From positions 310,001 through 374,000 of the forward strand of contig NZ_FOLL01000002.1 of the NCBI RefSeq assembly GCF_900112315.1: a stretch of DNA of 64,000 nucleotides. Reading direction: 5' to 3'. A model generated the notes under the pieces. That model ran no database searches. It saw only the letters and a list, made by a program, of their open reading frames with translations, and was not told the origin of the DNA. This stretch comes from Parapedobacter composti. Its GTDB lineage: Bacteria > Bacteroidota > Bacteroidia > Sphingobacteriales > Sphingobacteriaceae. Each line of letters starts with the position of its first letter. Positions within the stretch are counted from its first letter, which is position 1. This document shows, piece by piece, positions 53,652 through 62,648 of this stretch. A program made the position numbers and the translations under genes.

Positions 53652-53846
53652 ATGGAAATCACGATAAAAATAGATAAGCGAAGCAAGCAGGCAAAAGTAT
53701 TCTATGAATACCTAAAAACACTTCCTTTTGTAGAGCTTGAAGAACCTCGTTACAATAAAGATACTGAAAAGGCAATAAAAGAAGCCAAATCGGGCAAGGC
53801 GACCAAAACCACCCTTGAAGATTTCAGAAAAGAACTTTATTCGTAA
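53652..53846 (+). CDS. Type II antitoxin (DUF2683-like)
   Basis: The ATG at 53652 (MEITIKIDKRSKQAKVFYEY) gives 64 residues. The start is a short strand plus helix that fits a ribbon-helix-helix-type DNA-binding end. The acidic/basic C-terminus (YNKDTEKAIKEAKSGKATKTTLEDFRKELYS) likely wraps the toxin. It overlaps the YafQ-type toxin gene by one base (TAATG), the standard antitoxin-first order. It probably autoregulates from the TAACTTTG promoter. Confidence 0.82.
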   Translation: MEITIKIDKRSKQAKVFYEYLKTLPFVELEEPRYNKDTEKAIKEAKSGKATKTTLEDFRKELYS

Positions 53847-54118
53847 TGTATCAGCTTGAACAGACAGGGAAGTTCAAAAAAGATATTAAACTCGCAAAAA
53901 AGCGTGGTTTGGATATGCGACTTCTCGATGAAGTCGTTACCCAATTGGTTGAAAAAGGCTCACTCCCACCAAAGAACAAACCGCACAAGTTGACGGGTAA
54001 TTATAAAGGATTTTGGGAATGCCATATCCAACCCGATTGGCTGTTGGTTTGGGAACAGGACGACACCATACGGCTTATCACTTTAACAAGAACAGGCACA
54101 CACAGCGACTTATTTTAA
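53846..54118 (+). CDS. YafQ-family mRNA interferase toxin
   Basis: A 90-residue RelE/YafQ-superfamily toxin: MYQLEQTGKFKKDIKLAKKRGLD at the start, then LPPKNKPHKLTGNYKGFWECHIQPDWLLVWEQDD with the catalytic-type His residues and strands, and a final LTRTGTHSDLF with the conserved His near the C-terminus. YafQ enzymes cut mRNA on the ribosome. It is one of the last genes inside the element, 93 bp before attR, and likely stabilises it in the host. Confidence 0.9.
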   Translation: MYQLEQTGKFKKDIKLAKKRGLDMRLLDEVVTQLVEKGSLPPKNKPHKLTGNYKGFWECHIQPDWLLVWEQDDTIRLITLTRTGTHSDLF

Positions 54119-54136
54119 GTCTCACTTTAGTTGCCT

Positions 54137-54161
54137 AAAAAGAACCACAAAAAGAACCCCC
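54137..54161 (+). repeat. Tandem arm-type repeats, right end
   Basis: AAAAAGAACCAC followed by AAAAAGAACCCCC with a 12-bp period, nearly matching the left-end pair at 41053-41077. Both pairs lie inside the element. Confidence 0.65.
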
Positions 54162-54210
54162 GAATTTTAAAAATCGTTGTTTTTGTCACGATAAAGCCAT
54201 ATTTTAAATC

Positions 54211-54224
54211 CCCCTACGGGCTAC
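54211..54224 (+). repeat. Right attachment repeat (attR core)
   Basis: CCCCTACGGGCTAC, identical to 40935-40948 in tRNA-Glu and in the same orientation. The native tRNA terminator follows directly. Confidence 0.88.
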
Positions 54225-54225
54225 T

Positions 54226-54260
54226 AAAAAAGCATCAGTCTCGCACGATTGGTGCTTTTT
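54226..54260 (+). terminator. Displaced native terminator of tRNA-Glu
   Basis: A long stem (AAAAAGCATCAGTC with GATTGGTGCTTTTT) and T-tract lie just outside attR, where the end of the tRNA transcript would have been before insertion. Confidence 0.75.
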
Positions 54261-54497
54261 TTATGTAGTAGGGCAAAAAATAGGGCGAATTTTATGCTGC
54301 CGTTCCCACAGGTAGAGCTTGCGCCCGCACCTGTAGCATTTGTACCGTTTGAGCGGCAGAAAGAACAGGAATGTCTTGACCCATCACGCCCTCGGTATCC
54401 GCTCGTACAGCATTCCGGCCCTGCATTCTGGGCAGTACCGGATGTCCGCAGGCGACGTGCCGCCCGATGTTCCGTTATGGCCTGACCCGGTTGCCAT
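54261..54497 (-). pseudogene. Zinc-ribbon protein gene interrupted by an in-frame TGA
   Basis: From the ATG at 54495-54497 the frame gives 37 residues with one CPEC knuckle (DIRYCPECRAGMLYERIPRA), then a TGA (54384-54386). The same frame continues with WVKTFLFFLPLKRYKCYRCGRKLYLW and a second CYRC knuckle to a stop at 54261. The joined product would be a two-knuckle zinc ribbon of about 77 residues, a shape common in small Bacteroidota proteins. It is probably a nonsense-mutated gene or a sequencing error. Confidence 0.5.
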
Positions 54498-54647
54498 CGT
54501 CCGCCGAAAAATAAATGACTACCTTCTGTTGCCTAACTGCATATCCTGGTATCTTCCCCCGCCGGCTTCGGTGCTTTTGGGGGTACCTGTCCACGGCCAT
54601 GCAGGATCAACCTGTCGAGGTGGGGGAAAAACAGAATATAGCCAATT

Positions 54648-54670
54648 CTGTTCCGGCTGAGCCGGAACAG
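54648..54670. repeat. Inverted repeat downstream of the 103-residue gene
   Basis: CTGTTCCGGC and GCCGGAACAG pair around TGA. It lies 85 bp past the minus-strand stop at 54755, without an immediate T-tract, so termination is possible but unproven. Confidence 0.5.
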
Positions 54671-54754
54671 GGATTGGTGGGAAATATATGATGGAACTGT
54701 TTCGATGCAGCCAGGAGTGCGGGACTGGTGAGACGCATCAAATGAAAACTTGCC

Positions 54755-55066
54755 TCAATACGACCTGACCGCTACAAGGTGCATCTTCAGGGTGTGGTAC
54801 GCTGCCGAGCGCTGATCCATCCGGTGACGGATTTGGCGAAATTGGGGTGCGAGTACGTTTATCTTTAAGTCCTTGTATAAGTCATGATAAGCAGCAATGC
54901 AATCCCCAAGCTCGGTCATCAGTTCCTGATAACGGGCAAAAAGCGTTTCCAGTCGCTGGATGTCTTCATTCGCACCTGCATGTGCAACGGGCATATTTAG
55001 CAACTCTTCCAGCTGCTGCAATGCCGCTATCAGGGCTTTGTGTTTCCGTTCGCTTAGGGACTGCAT
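54755..55066 (-). CDS. Small helical protein, function unknown
   Basis: A 103-residue protein that I do not recognise. It is almost wholly helical, with two amphipathic segments (RKHKALIAALQQLEELLN and RLETLFARYQELMTELGDCI) and a His/Arg-rich end; there is no signal peptide. It starts 12 bp after the DUF5689 lipoprotein stop on the same strand, so it is the last gene of that receptor locus. It might form a helical bundle in the cytoplasm. Confidence 0.6.
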   Translation of the reverse strand: MQSLSERKHKALIAALQQLEELLNMPVAHAGANEDIQRLETLFARYQELMTELGDCIAAYHDLYKDLKINVLAPQFRQIRHRMDQRSAAYHTLKMHLVAVRSY

Positions 55067-55078
55067 TTATGATCCTTT

Positions 55079-56491
55079 TTAGTTTGCCCAATCCGGACGC
55101 TGCTCATAACCGATTTCTATACTTTTTACCACTACCGGTGTGGTCATTTGTCTACTACCTCCCGTTGTAAACGTACTCCTCAACGATGTAATTAACCGAA
55201 AACCTACCCAGGGATTTGACAAGAAAGCATCCGCTTCGGACTCCGTAAATCCGCACTCGATCAGTCCTTCTTTATCCGGTATAGTGGTCATGATCCGATG
55301 GAATTTTCCCTGATCATTAATCCGTACGGTATCTCCCAGGGAGACAATTTTTCCCCAATTTCCAGGAAGTCCGATCGTTACTACTCGTAGTGCATGTTTC
55401 TCCGGATCGAAGAGATCCAACGTTTCCGGGAAATCGTCGAAAGTATCCTTAAAACTGTTCGCCAAATTGATGGCAATCATCTTTGCGCCTTTAAGCTTTT
55501 CTATGTTTACAAATAGCGGTCCACCTGACTCTGTGGTATAACCCCTCCCTCCGACTACTCCGCCGTACAAGTACGCCCGATTATTCTCTAGAAAAGCCTG
55601 ATCAGATGGTTCGCTATTTCCCCCTGTCACACGGAAGACCATATTCCCGTAATTCATGAGCCAACTATTACTATTGCCACTTATGAACGAAAGACCTTCA
55701 AAAAATCGGTTACCGGCAATAGATGTTCCGGCTTCTAGTTCCTGAAAATTCTCGGTATAAATGTAAGTGATGCCCGGTAAGTCATTTGGTTGTTCTACAA
55801 GTGATTGCCTGACAATATCGACACGCCATTCATCTGCTATTTTCCTGACCACCCCGGTAAATTGTACAACGCTCAACGGATAGACCCGTCCCCGAAAAGC
55901 CGCTTCATCCATAATATTCGACTGAACACTGCCAGTCCCATCATCATAGGTTAGTTTTCCGGAATAGTAACCTTCGCCTCCCGAAAAGGAACCGGGACCG
56001 AGTTTAACTAGAATAGATTGCCAAGGTTGGGTGCCGGACAAAAGCTGTTCCACTGTAACCGACCTGGCTGTGATAGTACCCGTTCCGACCTTTTCAGCCC
56101 GCTGATCGGATGCAAGCTTGAATATTTCCTCGCTAGCCGCTTCGATAACGCCTCCGGCAATGCTGATTTTGACCGAGTCGCCGAAACTGAATCCGTGTGC
56201 GGATCGTGTCTCCACCACAATGCCTTGCCCTGTATTCCCGTCCTGTACAATAAACCTGTTATTTTCGATGTTCTTCTCCTGCGCATCTGTTATGACTACG
56301 CCGGTAACAAAAAATCTGGAATCAGAAGAGATGATCCCCTTTCCCGAAAAGTCGGTTTTCAACTTTTCAATGCTGATTCGTTCAGGAATTTCCTGCTCCT
56401 GAGGAGACGGACTATCTTTATTACAAGATGTCGCCAAAAAAGACAGCGATAAAGCTACCAAGCAAAATTTGACTGTTTTTTTCATAACCAT
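55079..56491 (-). CDS. DUF5689 surface lipoprotein
   Basis: A 470-residue lipoprotein. The signal peptide (MVMKKTVKFCLVALSLSFLA) has a lipobox TSC at about residue 23. The N-terminal domain (about 40-230; TDFSGKGIISSDSRFFVTGVV followed by VITDAQEKN) matches DUF5689, an OB-type fold. A second domain (about 240-465) resembles choice-of-anchor beta-sandwiches (YTENFQELEAGT, NNRAYLYGG). These proteins sit in Bacteroidota TonB-receptor loci and are thought to bind substrate at the cell surface. The start could also be the ATG at 56485. Confidence 0.82.
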   Translation of the reverse strand: MVMKKTVKFCLVALSLSFLATSCNKDSPSPQEQEIPERISIEKLKTDFSGKGIISSDSRFFVTGVVITDAQEKNIENNRFIVQDGNTGQGIVVETRSAHGFSFGDSVKISIAGGVIEAASEEIFKLASDQRAEKVGTGTITARSVTVEQLLSGTQPWQSILVKLGPGSFSGGEGYYSGKLTYDDGTGSVQSNIMDEAAFRGRVYPLSVVQFTGVVRKIADEWRVDIVRQSLVEQPNDLPGITYIYTENFQELEAGTSIAGNRFFEGLSFISGNSNSWLMNYGNMVFRVTGGNSEPSDQAFLENNRAYLYGGVVGGRGYTTESGGPLFVNIEKLKGAKMIAINLANSFKDTFDDFPETLDLFDPEKHALRVVTIGLPGNWGKIVSLGDTVRINDQGKFHRIMTTIPDKEGLIECGFTESEADAFLSNPWVGFRLITSLRSTFTTGGSRQMTTPVVVKSIEIGYEQRPDWAN

Positions 56492-56540
56492 TTAATTTTA
56501 ATAATTTCCTTTTTAAACCAATTTTTACTTCTTTTGACAA

Positions 56541-58148
56541 TTAGCGACTTAACTTAAATACTCTGAATGGGAGCGGAACACCCTGACGATAACCTCCCTC
56601 CCGAGCGAAATACAGATTATGCTGATCGTCGATCCCTAGCAACTGTACATCATAAAAATTCACGTCCAGTGCCGACCCCGTTTCGTTCCGTTGACTAGAC
56701 AGCGACCGCTCTCTTCCTGCATAGACATAAATGGAACGTATATCCGCATTCACGGCGAGCAAACTCCGATCATCAACCATTAACAATTCACCGGAGGGCA
56801 TAACCATGAACTTCCCGTAGTAATAGGTTTCGCTGTATAATGGGAGTACACGGTTAAAAATCTTAAACGGCGAAGTGAATCCTAGGGAAGGGACGCTGGC
56901 AAAAGAGACCTGCTGAAATTCAGTCCGCGAAGGTGCCATGGCCAGCGGAATTTCCCAAGCCAAATCATAGTAAGTGAGGCCTGAGCTGTACGGGTAGCTG
57001 TTCTGCCGTTCATGGGTAAAGTAGCAACTGTTTCCATCCGGCGCATAGCCTAAAAAGACATCACAATACTCCAATCCGTTACGGGCCGCCAATATGGTGG
57101 TCATCTCTCCCGAAGAACCAAGTCGGGCTATTTCCGGTTGGTATGCGTCATAAGCGGAGGTTCTTGTCTGACGGATGAAATAAAGATTCCCGTTCAGGTC
57201 TTCGGACAGATAAGTTGCCCTTATAGCCTGTAGTTCTGCTGCTCCGTTCAGAGCATTTGATGAGGGCAATGCGGCTAGTTGAGCCGATCCGCTATTGCGA
57301 TAATAGGTGATATTTAAAGGTGAAAAATTCAAGGGAAATGATGACGTTGAACCTTTTAACAAAAGCCAACATCCGTCATAATCCGACTGATTACTGTCCA
57401 CCGCATCAACAGACAGGTAAAATTCTCCTCCATCCCTAGCGGCATGAAAACCAAGGATTTCACGTATCTGCAACGCTTTTCCATTTATGTAAATTAGTTC
57501 TCCTGAACGAATAACAGTTCGTAGCACCCCCTCTTTGAGCCGGTAAACGTCAAGTTTGGTCTGAATATAGATGGTCCCATCGCCTGTTACCGACGAAGCC
57601 GTTATATATCGGCTGGAGGTTTGCTGAGCATATCGCATTTCAAAGTCCGGTATGATATCATCAAATACAGAGGAGACCCTCAGCAAGGTGTCCGTCCCCT
57701 CTACCTGGGCGATGGAAACAACATCTATTTCCGGGAAATTAAAAAGCTCTCCTGACGGTTTACGGACAGAAAGTGCCTTGAGGCCTGCATCAATATCGTA
57801 GGGGACGGAAAACCGGATAACCTCCACCGCTATTTCATAACGACTTGTATAATCGGATACGGTATCGATGCCAACGAGTGAAAACGACAATTCGTAATCG
57901 CCAAGAAAAATCCGGGTTCCTGAAGAAGAGATATTTCGACCGGCAAGTGTGACCGATTCACCCGGTGTTACCTTGGAAGGGTAATACACGCGTGTTATAT
58001 CGCCTGACTTAGGAAAATCCCAGAAAGACATCTGTTCAAGCTGAATGCTCGGCGATTCATCCAACTGGGTTATATACTCATCTACCTTTTTACAGGCGAA
58101 AGTCAAAAAGCAGATCGACCAGATAAAAAAACACAATGTTCTCTTCAT
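56541..58148 (-). CDS. IPT/TIG-type surface lipoprotein with propeller-like body
   Basis: A 535-residue lipoprotein: signal MKRTLCFFIWSICFLTFAC with the lipid Cys at about residue 19. An IPT/TIG-like immunoglobulin domain follows (VTPGESVTLAGRNISSSGTRIFLGDYEL, about 60-130). The remaining 350 residues have repeated strands such as GDGTIYIQTKLDVYRL, NGNLYFIRQTRTSAYDAYQ and DDQHNLYFAREGGYRQG, as in NHL-like propellers. It lies between the DUF4397 and DUF5689 genes. It probably acts as a surface ligand-binding partner of the TonB receptor. Confidence 0.75.
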   Translation of the reverse strand: MKRTLCFFIWSICFLTFACKKVDEYITQLDESPSIQLEQMSFWDFPKSGDITRVYYPSKVTPGESVTLAGRNISSSGTRIFLGDYELSFSLVGIDTVSDYTSRYEIAVEVIRFSVPYDIDAGLKALSVRKPSGELFNFPEIDVVSIAQVEGTDTLLRVSSVFDDIIPDFEMRYAQQTSSRYITASSVTGDGTIYIQTKLDVYRLKEGVLRTVIRSGELIYINGKALQIREILGFHAARDGGEFYLSVDAVDSNQSDYDGCWLLLKGSTSSFPLNFSPLNITYYRNSGSAQLAALPSSNALNGAAELQAIRATYLSEDLNGNLYFIRQTRTSAYDAYQPEIARLGSSGEMTTILAARNGLEYCDVFLGYAPDGNSCYFTHERQNSYPYSSGLTYYDLAWEIPLAMAPSRTEFQQVSFASVPSLGFTSPFKIFNRVLPLYSETYYYGKFMVMPSGELLMVDDRSLLAVNADIRSIYVYAGRERSLSSQRNETGSALDVNFYDVQLLGIDDQHNLYFAREGGYRQGVPLPFRVFKLSR

Positions 58149-58156
58149 GATATTCT

Positions 58157-58978
58157 TTAATTGTTTCGGATGATGGATATTTGTGCATCAGCTTGCTGAT
58201 CATGCGCTGGATGTTGATTGGAATGTCCCATAAAAACTGCTGTGTAATTATGTCCGGAGTAAAATTCACTGGTGTATCGGGCATAACGTTTGTTTAAATC
58301 ATCTGCAGCCAGCACTTCAATCAGCATGCGTTGAGAATCCGCCTTCGGGACAATGGTTAGAAAGCCGCTGTCATCCAGGTAATGTTGGGTACACCAGACG
58401 GTTTCTTTATTAATCTGTATGCATATCGGTCCTGCATCCGGCGACAAATGCACCATGCGCAGTCGTATAATTCCGTTCTCAGGTAGTATGTTATCATCGG
58501 TTACATAGGTCCGCCAATGTCGCAGACTGTCCACCAAGTATATCATGTATCTTTGTTGGTCATTCAACCGGATATCTGTGGAAACCAAAGGAATGGAATC
58601 GGTGTCGTGAAAAAGAACCTTATAATCTCCAGGATCAATGCGCATAAAAGTCTGCCATAAAGGATCTTTAATGGTCAATCTGCCACTCGGAAAGACATCC
58701 CAGGCAATCTGATCAAAACGCGCCTCATTGTTTTTTGTGCGCTCACCATACTCGTCCAATAGATGAATGAAGGCCGGTTTATTATAGCTTGATTTCACCT
58801 CTTCAATCAGACGGAAAGAGCCATTGAAAAAACTTAATTTTGCTTCCGGTTTGGGTATCAAATCGGCCTTCGAGCAGCCACCAATGATAATAGCTCCCAA
58901 TACAAACAGTAAATAAAATATAGGGGATAAATTTTTATCCACCTCCATTCGACTAACGTGTATAAAACGAAATCTCAT
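58157..58978 (-). CDS. DUF4397 surface lipoprotein
   Basis: 273 residues from the ATG at 58976-58978, or 263 from an internal ATG at 58948. The signal ends in IIIGGC with Cys at about residue 35. The mature protein contains DUF4397-type repeats, including RLRMVHLSPDAGPICIQIN near residue 170, and a middle FMRIDPGDYKVLFHDTDS segment. It starts 5 bp after the receptor gene, so it is likely translated with it. The DUF4397 domain is often found in envelope proteins of unknown role. Confidence 0.82.
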   Translation of the reverse strand: MRFRFIHVSRMEVDKNLSPIFYLLFVLGAIIIGGCSKADLIPKPEAKLSFFNGSFRLIEEVKSSYNKPAFIHLLDEYGERTKNNEARFDQIAWDVFPSGRLTIKDPLWQTFMRIDPGDYKVLFHDTDSIPLVSTDIRLNDQQRYMIYLVDSLRHWRTYVTDDNILPENGIIRLRMVHLSPDAGPICIQINKETVWCTQHYLDDSGFLTIVPKADSQRMLIEVLAADDLNKRYARYTSEFYSGHNYTAVFMGHSNQHPAHDQQADAQISIIRNN

Positions 58979-58983
58979 ATTGA

Positions 58984-61900
58984 TTAAAATGAATAGGTTA
59001 CGGAAAGATTGAATGTTACACCCGGTTTGAATGAGCGGAAAATATTATCTCCTTCGTAATACGATCGGTTATTATTCGCTTTTTTCTCGATTTCAGGCTC
59101 ATATCGGTAGTTCCAGTTTTGGTCTTCGACAATTCGAACAGCTGTATTGGTAATGTTCTGAGCCGTCACACGGAGTTGCATACTTTTCACAATGCGTTGA
59201 GTCCAAGTGATATCTAGGGATTGACGGGCTAATTCCATTAATCCCGGCCTTCTGCTCAGCTTAACCAGCTCAGTATTTGACAGCTGTTCACCGCTCAGCA
59301 ACCGGTCTTTTAGATATTGTATAGTGTCCCTGTTCCCGTTCCCAATAGCGTAGATGTTATCACCTGACCGATTATAGATTAGTCCCACCTTAGTACCCTT
59401 CCCGGGATTCTCGTAAAACAGGCCGGCATTAATGACATATGGAGGCTGTCCTTGCAGCGGACGACCGGAAAAGGTACCCAGTTCCGACCCAGAACTCGCT
59501 CCATATTGCCTCCGCTGTTCTTCTGTCCGTTCTATCAGGGTATTGGAAACGCTGCTTCGTATCCATGCCCCGTTGAGCACAGCCGACAGATTTCTTGAAA
59601 AACTGAGCGGAATGAACTCAAGCGATTTTTTGATATCAATTTCAAGACCGTAAACCCGGGCTTTATCCGGATTAAAGAACGAAATGGAAGGGAAGATTGA
59701 GGCCGCTGCGTTAACGGATCCGGCACTTTCGAAACGTAGCCGTTCAATAGGGTTCTTAAGGCGTTTAAAAAACAGGCCGGCACTGATCATCTCATTGGGG
59801 TGTTGCTCCGGATAATATTCAACCCGTACATCATAATTGGTTATTTTAGCTTCTTTAAGAGTCACATTACCACTGATTTGTTCATTGTCAATAAAGTTGA
59901 AATCAGAAAATGGGGATATCTCCCGATATTCGGGCCGGTTAATGGATTTTCCCAAACTTGCCTTAACGGCGATATCGGGAGTAAACCAATAGTTGACAGC
60001 ACCCGAAGGCAGCCAATTCCGAGTTTCCAAACGGACAGGAATGGGGAAGTAAAGAGTTCCCCGGTTTCCGGAACCTCCTACCTTCTTCAGGTTATATTCA
60101 AAGCGCAGCCCCGCATTAACAATCAGCTTTTCTTCATAATTCCATTCGCCCAACAGGTACGCTGCGTTGTTCTGTTCGCTCGCTTTATAGCGATCCACCG
60201 GACTGGAGACATCATATAATTTCAATCCGGTTCCGTCTTCGGGAAAGTACCGCTTATCCCACAGCCAGGCCAGATCCTGCTCCCCGAAACGCAAAAGTTG
60301 GGGGCTGATTTTTGCCATATTTCTTGCGAACTCCTCGTAACCCCATCCACCAATGGTCACTTCATTTCCGGTCATAAACCCAGGTAAAACCTTGAAAAAG
60401 CGACGATCCACGTTCTGCAGACTATACCGATGAAACGTACCCAATTTGAAAACAAAATTTTTGCCGGCATGAAATGCATAATCTCCTGAAATATTATAAA
60501 TCTGTTCGTCATTGGAGATGAAGAGTCTGCTCAACATACCAAAGTAAAGCGAGGCATCGCTTCCAAAGTTGACCTCCCAGGCATTATCTGAATTATCTTC
60601 ATTTTTCTGACGCTGGTAATTGGCTATGCGTAGATCGGGGGAATACTGTTTGGCATACGTGTAGCCCATATTCCATTCGATAAGATGCCTTTGCTCCTTG
60701 TTTTTATCAAACTCCCAGCTGCCGCCTAAATTGCCATTGTAAAGCAATCGCTGCTCAAAAATCAAAGATGTTCTTTTTTGGTCTCGGCGGACATCTGAAT
60801 TTCGCAATTCCGGGTGAATATTCGGATTCGCAAAGTATAACACGGTTGAACCGCGTCCTTCATTAAGAAAAAAATTGTTCCAGTTTAACCGAAGCCCGTC
60901 ATGAATGCGTAAAGCAAAATTTTGCATGGCACTGATTTTAGCGGTCTGCCCGCTTATCTGTTCAACCCCTTGGGTATTGTTCTGTTCTACCGCTACGGGC
61001 ATTGGACCGATTTGATAGGACCAGGTGTTGCCCACCTGTACATTTCTTTTAACAAAACGGTTCTCGTTCGTATAAACCAATGAAGAAAGGTTAAACAATT
61101 GCCAACTGCCCAGTTGCCAATTATCAAAATAATTGACAAAAGCTTGTATATCGGGAGTGACTTTGCGCGGACCGTAAGTCCAGTTATCCGAAAATGAACC
61201 GATGTTCTCCTGTTCGATCGACTGAGCACCCTCGCTTTTTTTGACCAAGTTGTTTTGCGGCAAACGGCGAGAGCCATCATCAAAGCCTAACCAATCTAAC
61301 CCACCTTGCCGGTACATCATTCCATTACCAAAAGTAGAATTCGACCGAGCTGTTGTCTGAATGCCTATATTAAGCCCTTTGGCATTTGCTGTTTGTTTAG
61401 TAAATACTTGAACTGCTCCACCCGAATAGTCGCCCTGAAGGTTGGCTACTGGTGATTTGTTTACGATAACCTTATCTACAATATGTGTGGGGAGCAAGTC
61501 AAAAGCAAAAGCGCGGCTGTAGGGCTCTGTCGACGGCGCAATATTGTTGTTCAAATATGTAATATTATAACGTTGGGCCATTCCACGCACTACGATAAAT
61601 CGGTCGTCCACAACCGTTACACCGGTAATGCGTTTTGCCACATCGGCCATGTTACGATCCGCCAAACGGGAAATGTGCTCGTTCGAAATTCCAGAAATAA
61701 TTGTTCTGGACTGCTTAATTTCGTCAATAAGCTGCCGCTCACTGGTAAACGTGCTTCGTGGCGTTGATACGACTATCTCTTCCAACAAGTTGTCGTCACC
61801 CTGCAAACGTACATCATAGGTCGTCTCGCGGCCTGCGTTTACATTAACCGAAATACGCTCTGTCTGATAGCCGATAAAGGATACTTCCAGTGTCTGGTTT

Positions 61901-62460
61901 CCGGCGGGTACGCCGGTCAGTGTATAGTAACCGCTTTCGTTAGCCTTTCCGCCGATGGATGTACCTACGATGCTGACGGATGCGCCGGGCAGGGGCTGCG
62001 AAGTCTCGAACTCCACAATGCGGCCCTTAAGGGTTCCGCTTCCCTGTTGTCCCGGACCGGCTGCGCCGTTTGGGGAAGATGGGGTTTGCGATGCTGACTT
62101 TTGTTCGATGAGCACCTGGCTTTTGACTTGTCTGTAGGTGAGGTCGGTGTCCCGAAGGATGAGCTCGAGAGCCTTGGCGATGGTGATATCTTTTTCAGAG
62201 ACATTGACAGTTAACGATCGGTACTTCTCCAGATGCTGGCCATAAGCGAACATGATGCCTGTCTTTTTCTGCAATACCAGCAGTGCCTCCTTGATAGTCG
62301 TTTCCGATAACTGCAGGTCGGTTTTCTTGGCGGTGGGTTCCTGTGCAGCCGACCGCGTCATGCAGACAAGAAGGGTTGCCATAAGAAGGATAACACTTGA
62401 TAATCGGGGTTTGAGTTCAAAAAATCGTAAATAACGAAGCAGGTATACTACTTTTTGCAT
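58984..62460 (-). CDS. TonB-dependent receptor with STN and carboxypeptidase-like domains
   Basis: I use the ATG at 62458-62460 (1158 residues) instead of an upstream TTG. After a signal anchor, an STN domain lies at about 60-120 (SETTIKEALLVLQKKTGIMFAY), a carboxypeptidase-regulatory-like domain at about 145-225 (GTLKGRIVEFETSQPLPGASVSI), and a plug at about 230-370. A 22-strand-type barrel ends in FNLSVTYSF. The STN domain senses ligand and signals to FecR. No SusD-like gene follows, so this is not a classic SusC/D pair. The substrate is unknown. Confidence 0.93.
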   Translation of the reverse strand: MQKVVYLLRYLRFFELKPRLSSVILLMATLLVCMTRSAAQEPTAKKTDLQLSETTIKEALLVLQKKTGIMFAYGQHLEKYRSLTVNVSEKDITIAKALELILRDTDLTYRQVKSQVLIEQKSASQTPSSPNGAAGPGQQGSGTLKGRIVEFETSQPLPGASVSIVGTSIGGKANESGYYTLTGVPAGNQTLEVSFIGYQTERISVNVNAGRETTYDVRLQGDDNLLEEIVVSTPRSTFTSERQLIDEIKQSRTIISGISNEHISRLADRNMADVAKRITGVTVVDDRFIVVRGMAQRYNITYLNNNIAPSTEPYSRAFAFDLLPTHIVDKVIVNKSPVANLQGDYSGGAVQVFTKQTANAKGLNIGIQTTARSNSTFGNGMMYRQGGLDWLGFDDGSRRLPQNNLVKKSEGAQSIEQENIGSFSDNWTYGPRKVTPDIQAFVNYFDNWQLGSWQLFNLSSLVYTNENRFVKRNVQVGNTWSYQIGPMPVAVEQNNTQGVEQISGQTAKISAMQNFALRIHDGLRLNWNNFFLNEGRGSTVLYFANPNIHPELRNSDVRRDQKRTSLIFEQRLLYNGNLGGSWEFDKNKEQRHLIEWNMGYTYAKQYSPDLRIANYQRQKNEDNSDNAWEVNFGSDASLYFGMLSRLFISNDEQIYNISGDYAFHAGKNFVFKLGTFHRYSLQNVDRRFFKVLPGFMTGNEVTIGGWGYEEFARNMAKISPQLLRFGEQDLAWLWDKRYFPEDGTGLKLYDVSSPVDRYKASEQNNAAYLLGEWNYEEKLIVNAGLRFEYNLKKVGGSGNRGTLYFPIPVRLETRNWLPSGAVNYWFTPDIAVKASLGKSINRPEYREISPFSDFNFIDNEQISGNVTLKEAKITNYDVRVEYYPEQHPNEMISAGLFFKRLKNPIERLRFESAGSVNAAASIFPSISFFNPDKARVYGLEIDIKKSLEFIPLSFSRNLSAVLNGAWIRSSVSNTLIERTEEQRRQYGASSGSELGTFSGRPLQGQPPYVINAGLFYENPGKGTKVGLIYNRSGDNIYAIGNGNRDTIQYLKDRLLSGEQLSNTELVKLSRRPGLMELARQSLDITWTQRIVKSMQLRVTAQNITNTAVRIVEDQNWNYRYEPEIEKKANNNRSYYEGDNIFRSFKPGVTFNLSVTYSF

Positions 62461-62648
62461 ATGTTTGTAAAGGTTTTGTGTTAATTTCAATAGTCAATAC
62501 ATGCCTGTCCCGGCATGCCGGGGTTTGATTTTTAAAGCTGTCTGGATTGCGAGTCGTGGGCAGCTTTGATTTTTCATGGCGTTCCGGCGATGAGCAGGAG
62601 CGCTTTTTGTCTTTTGGTAGGTCGGTATCTAGGTCATTGCGTTTGTTT

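Larger units (their letters stand above)
40935..54224. mobile_element. Mobilizable integrative element in tRNA-Glu
   Basis: The element spans about 13.3 kb between two copies of CCCCTACGGGCTAC, the tRNA-Glu 3' end. Just inside the left end is a tyrosine integrase gene; an excisionase-like HTH, MobC-like protein and relaxase follow. No type IV secretion, coupling protein or replication genes are seen, so it is a mobilizable rather than self-transmissible element. Cargo from about 47 to 53 kb appears more AT-rich than the flanks, judged by eye. A toxin-antitoxin pair lies at the right end. The native tRNA terminator sits just beyond the right boundary. Confidence 0.88.

Noticed and set aside
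54384..54386. TGA as selenocysteine
   Set aside because: The codon sits between knuckles and not at a Cys position, and no selenocysteine insertion element or genes are visible.
54249..54660. Two plus-strand frames after attR
   Set aside because: They are antisense to the interrupted zinc-ribbon frame and lack homology-like patterns or start signals.
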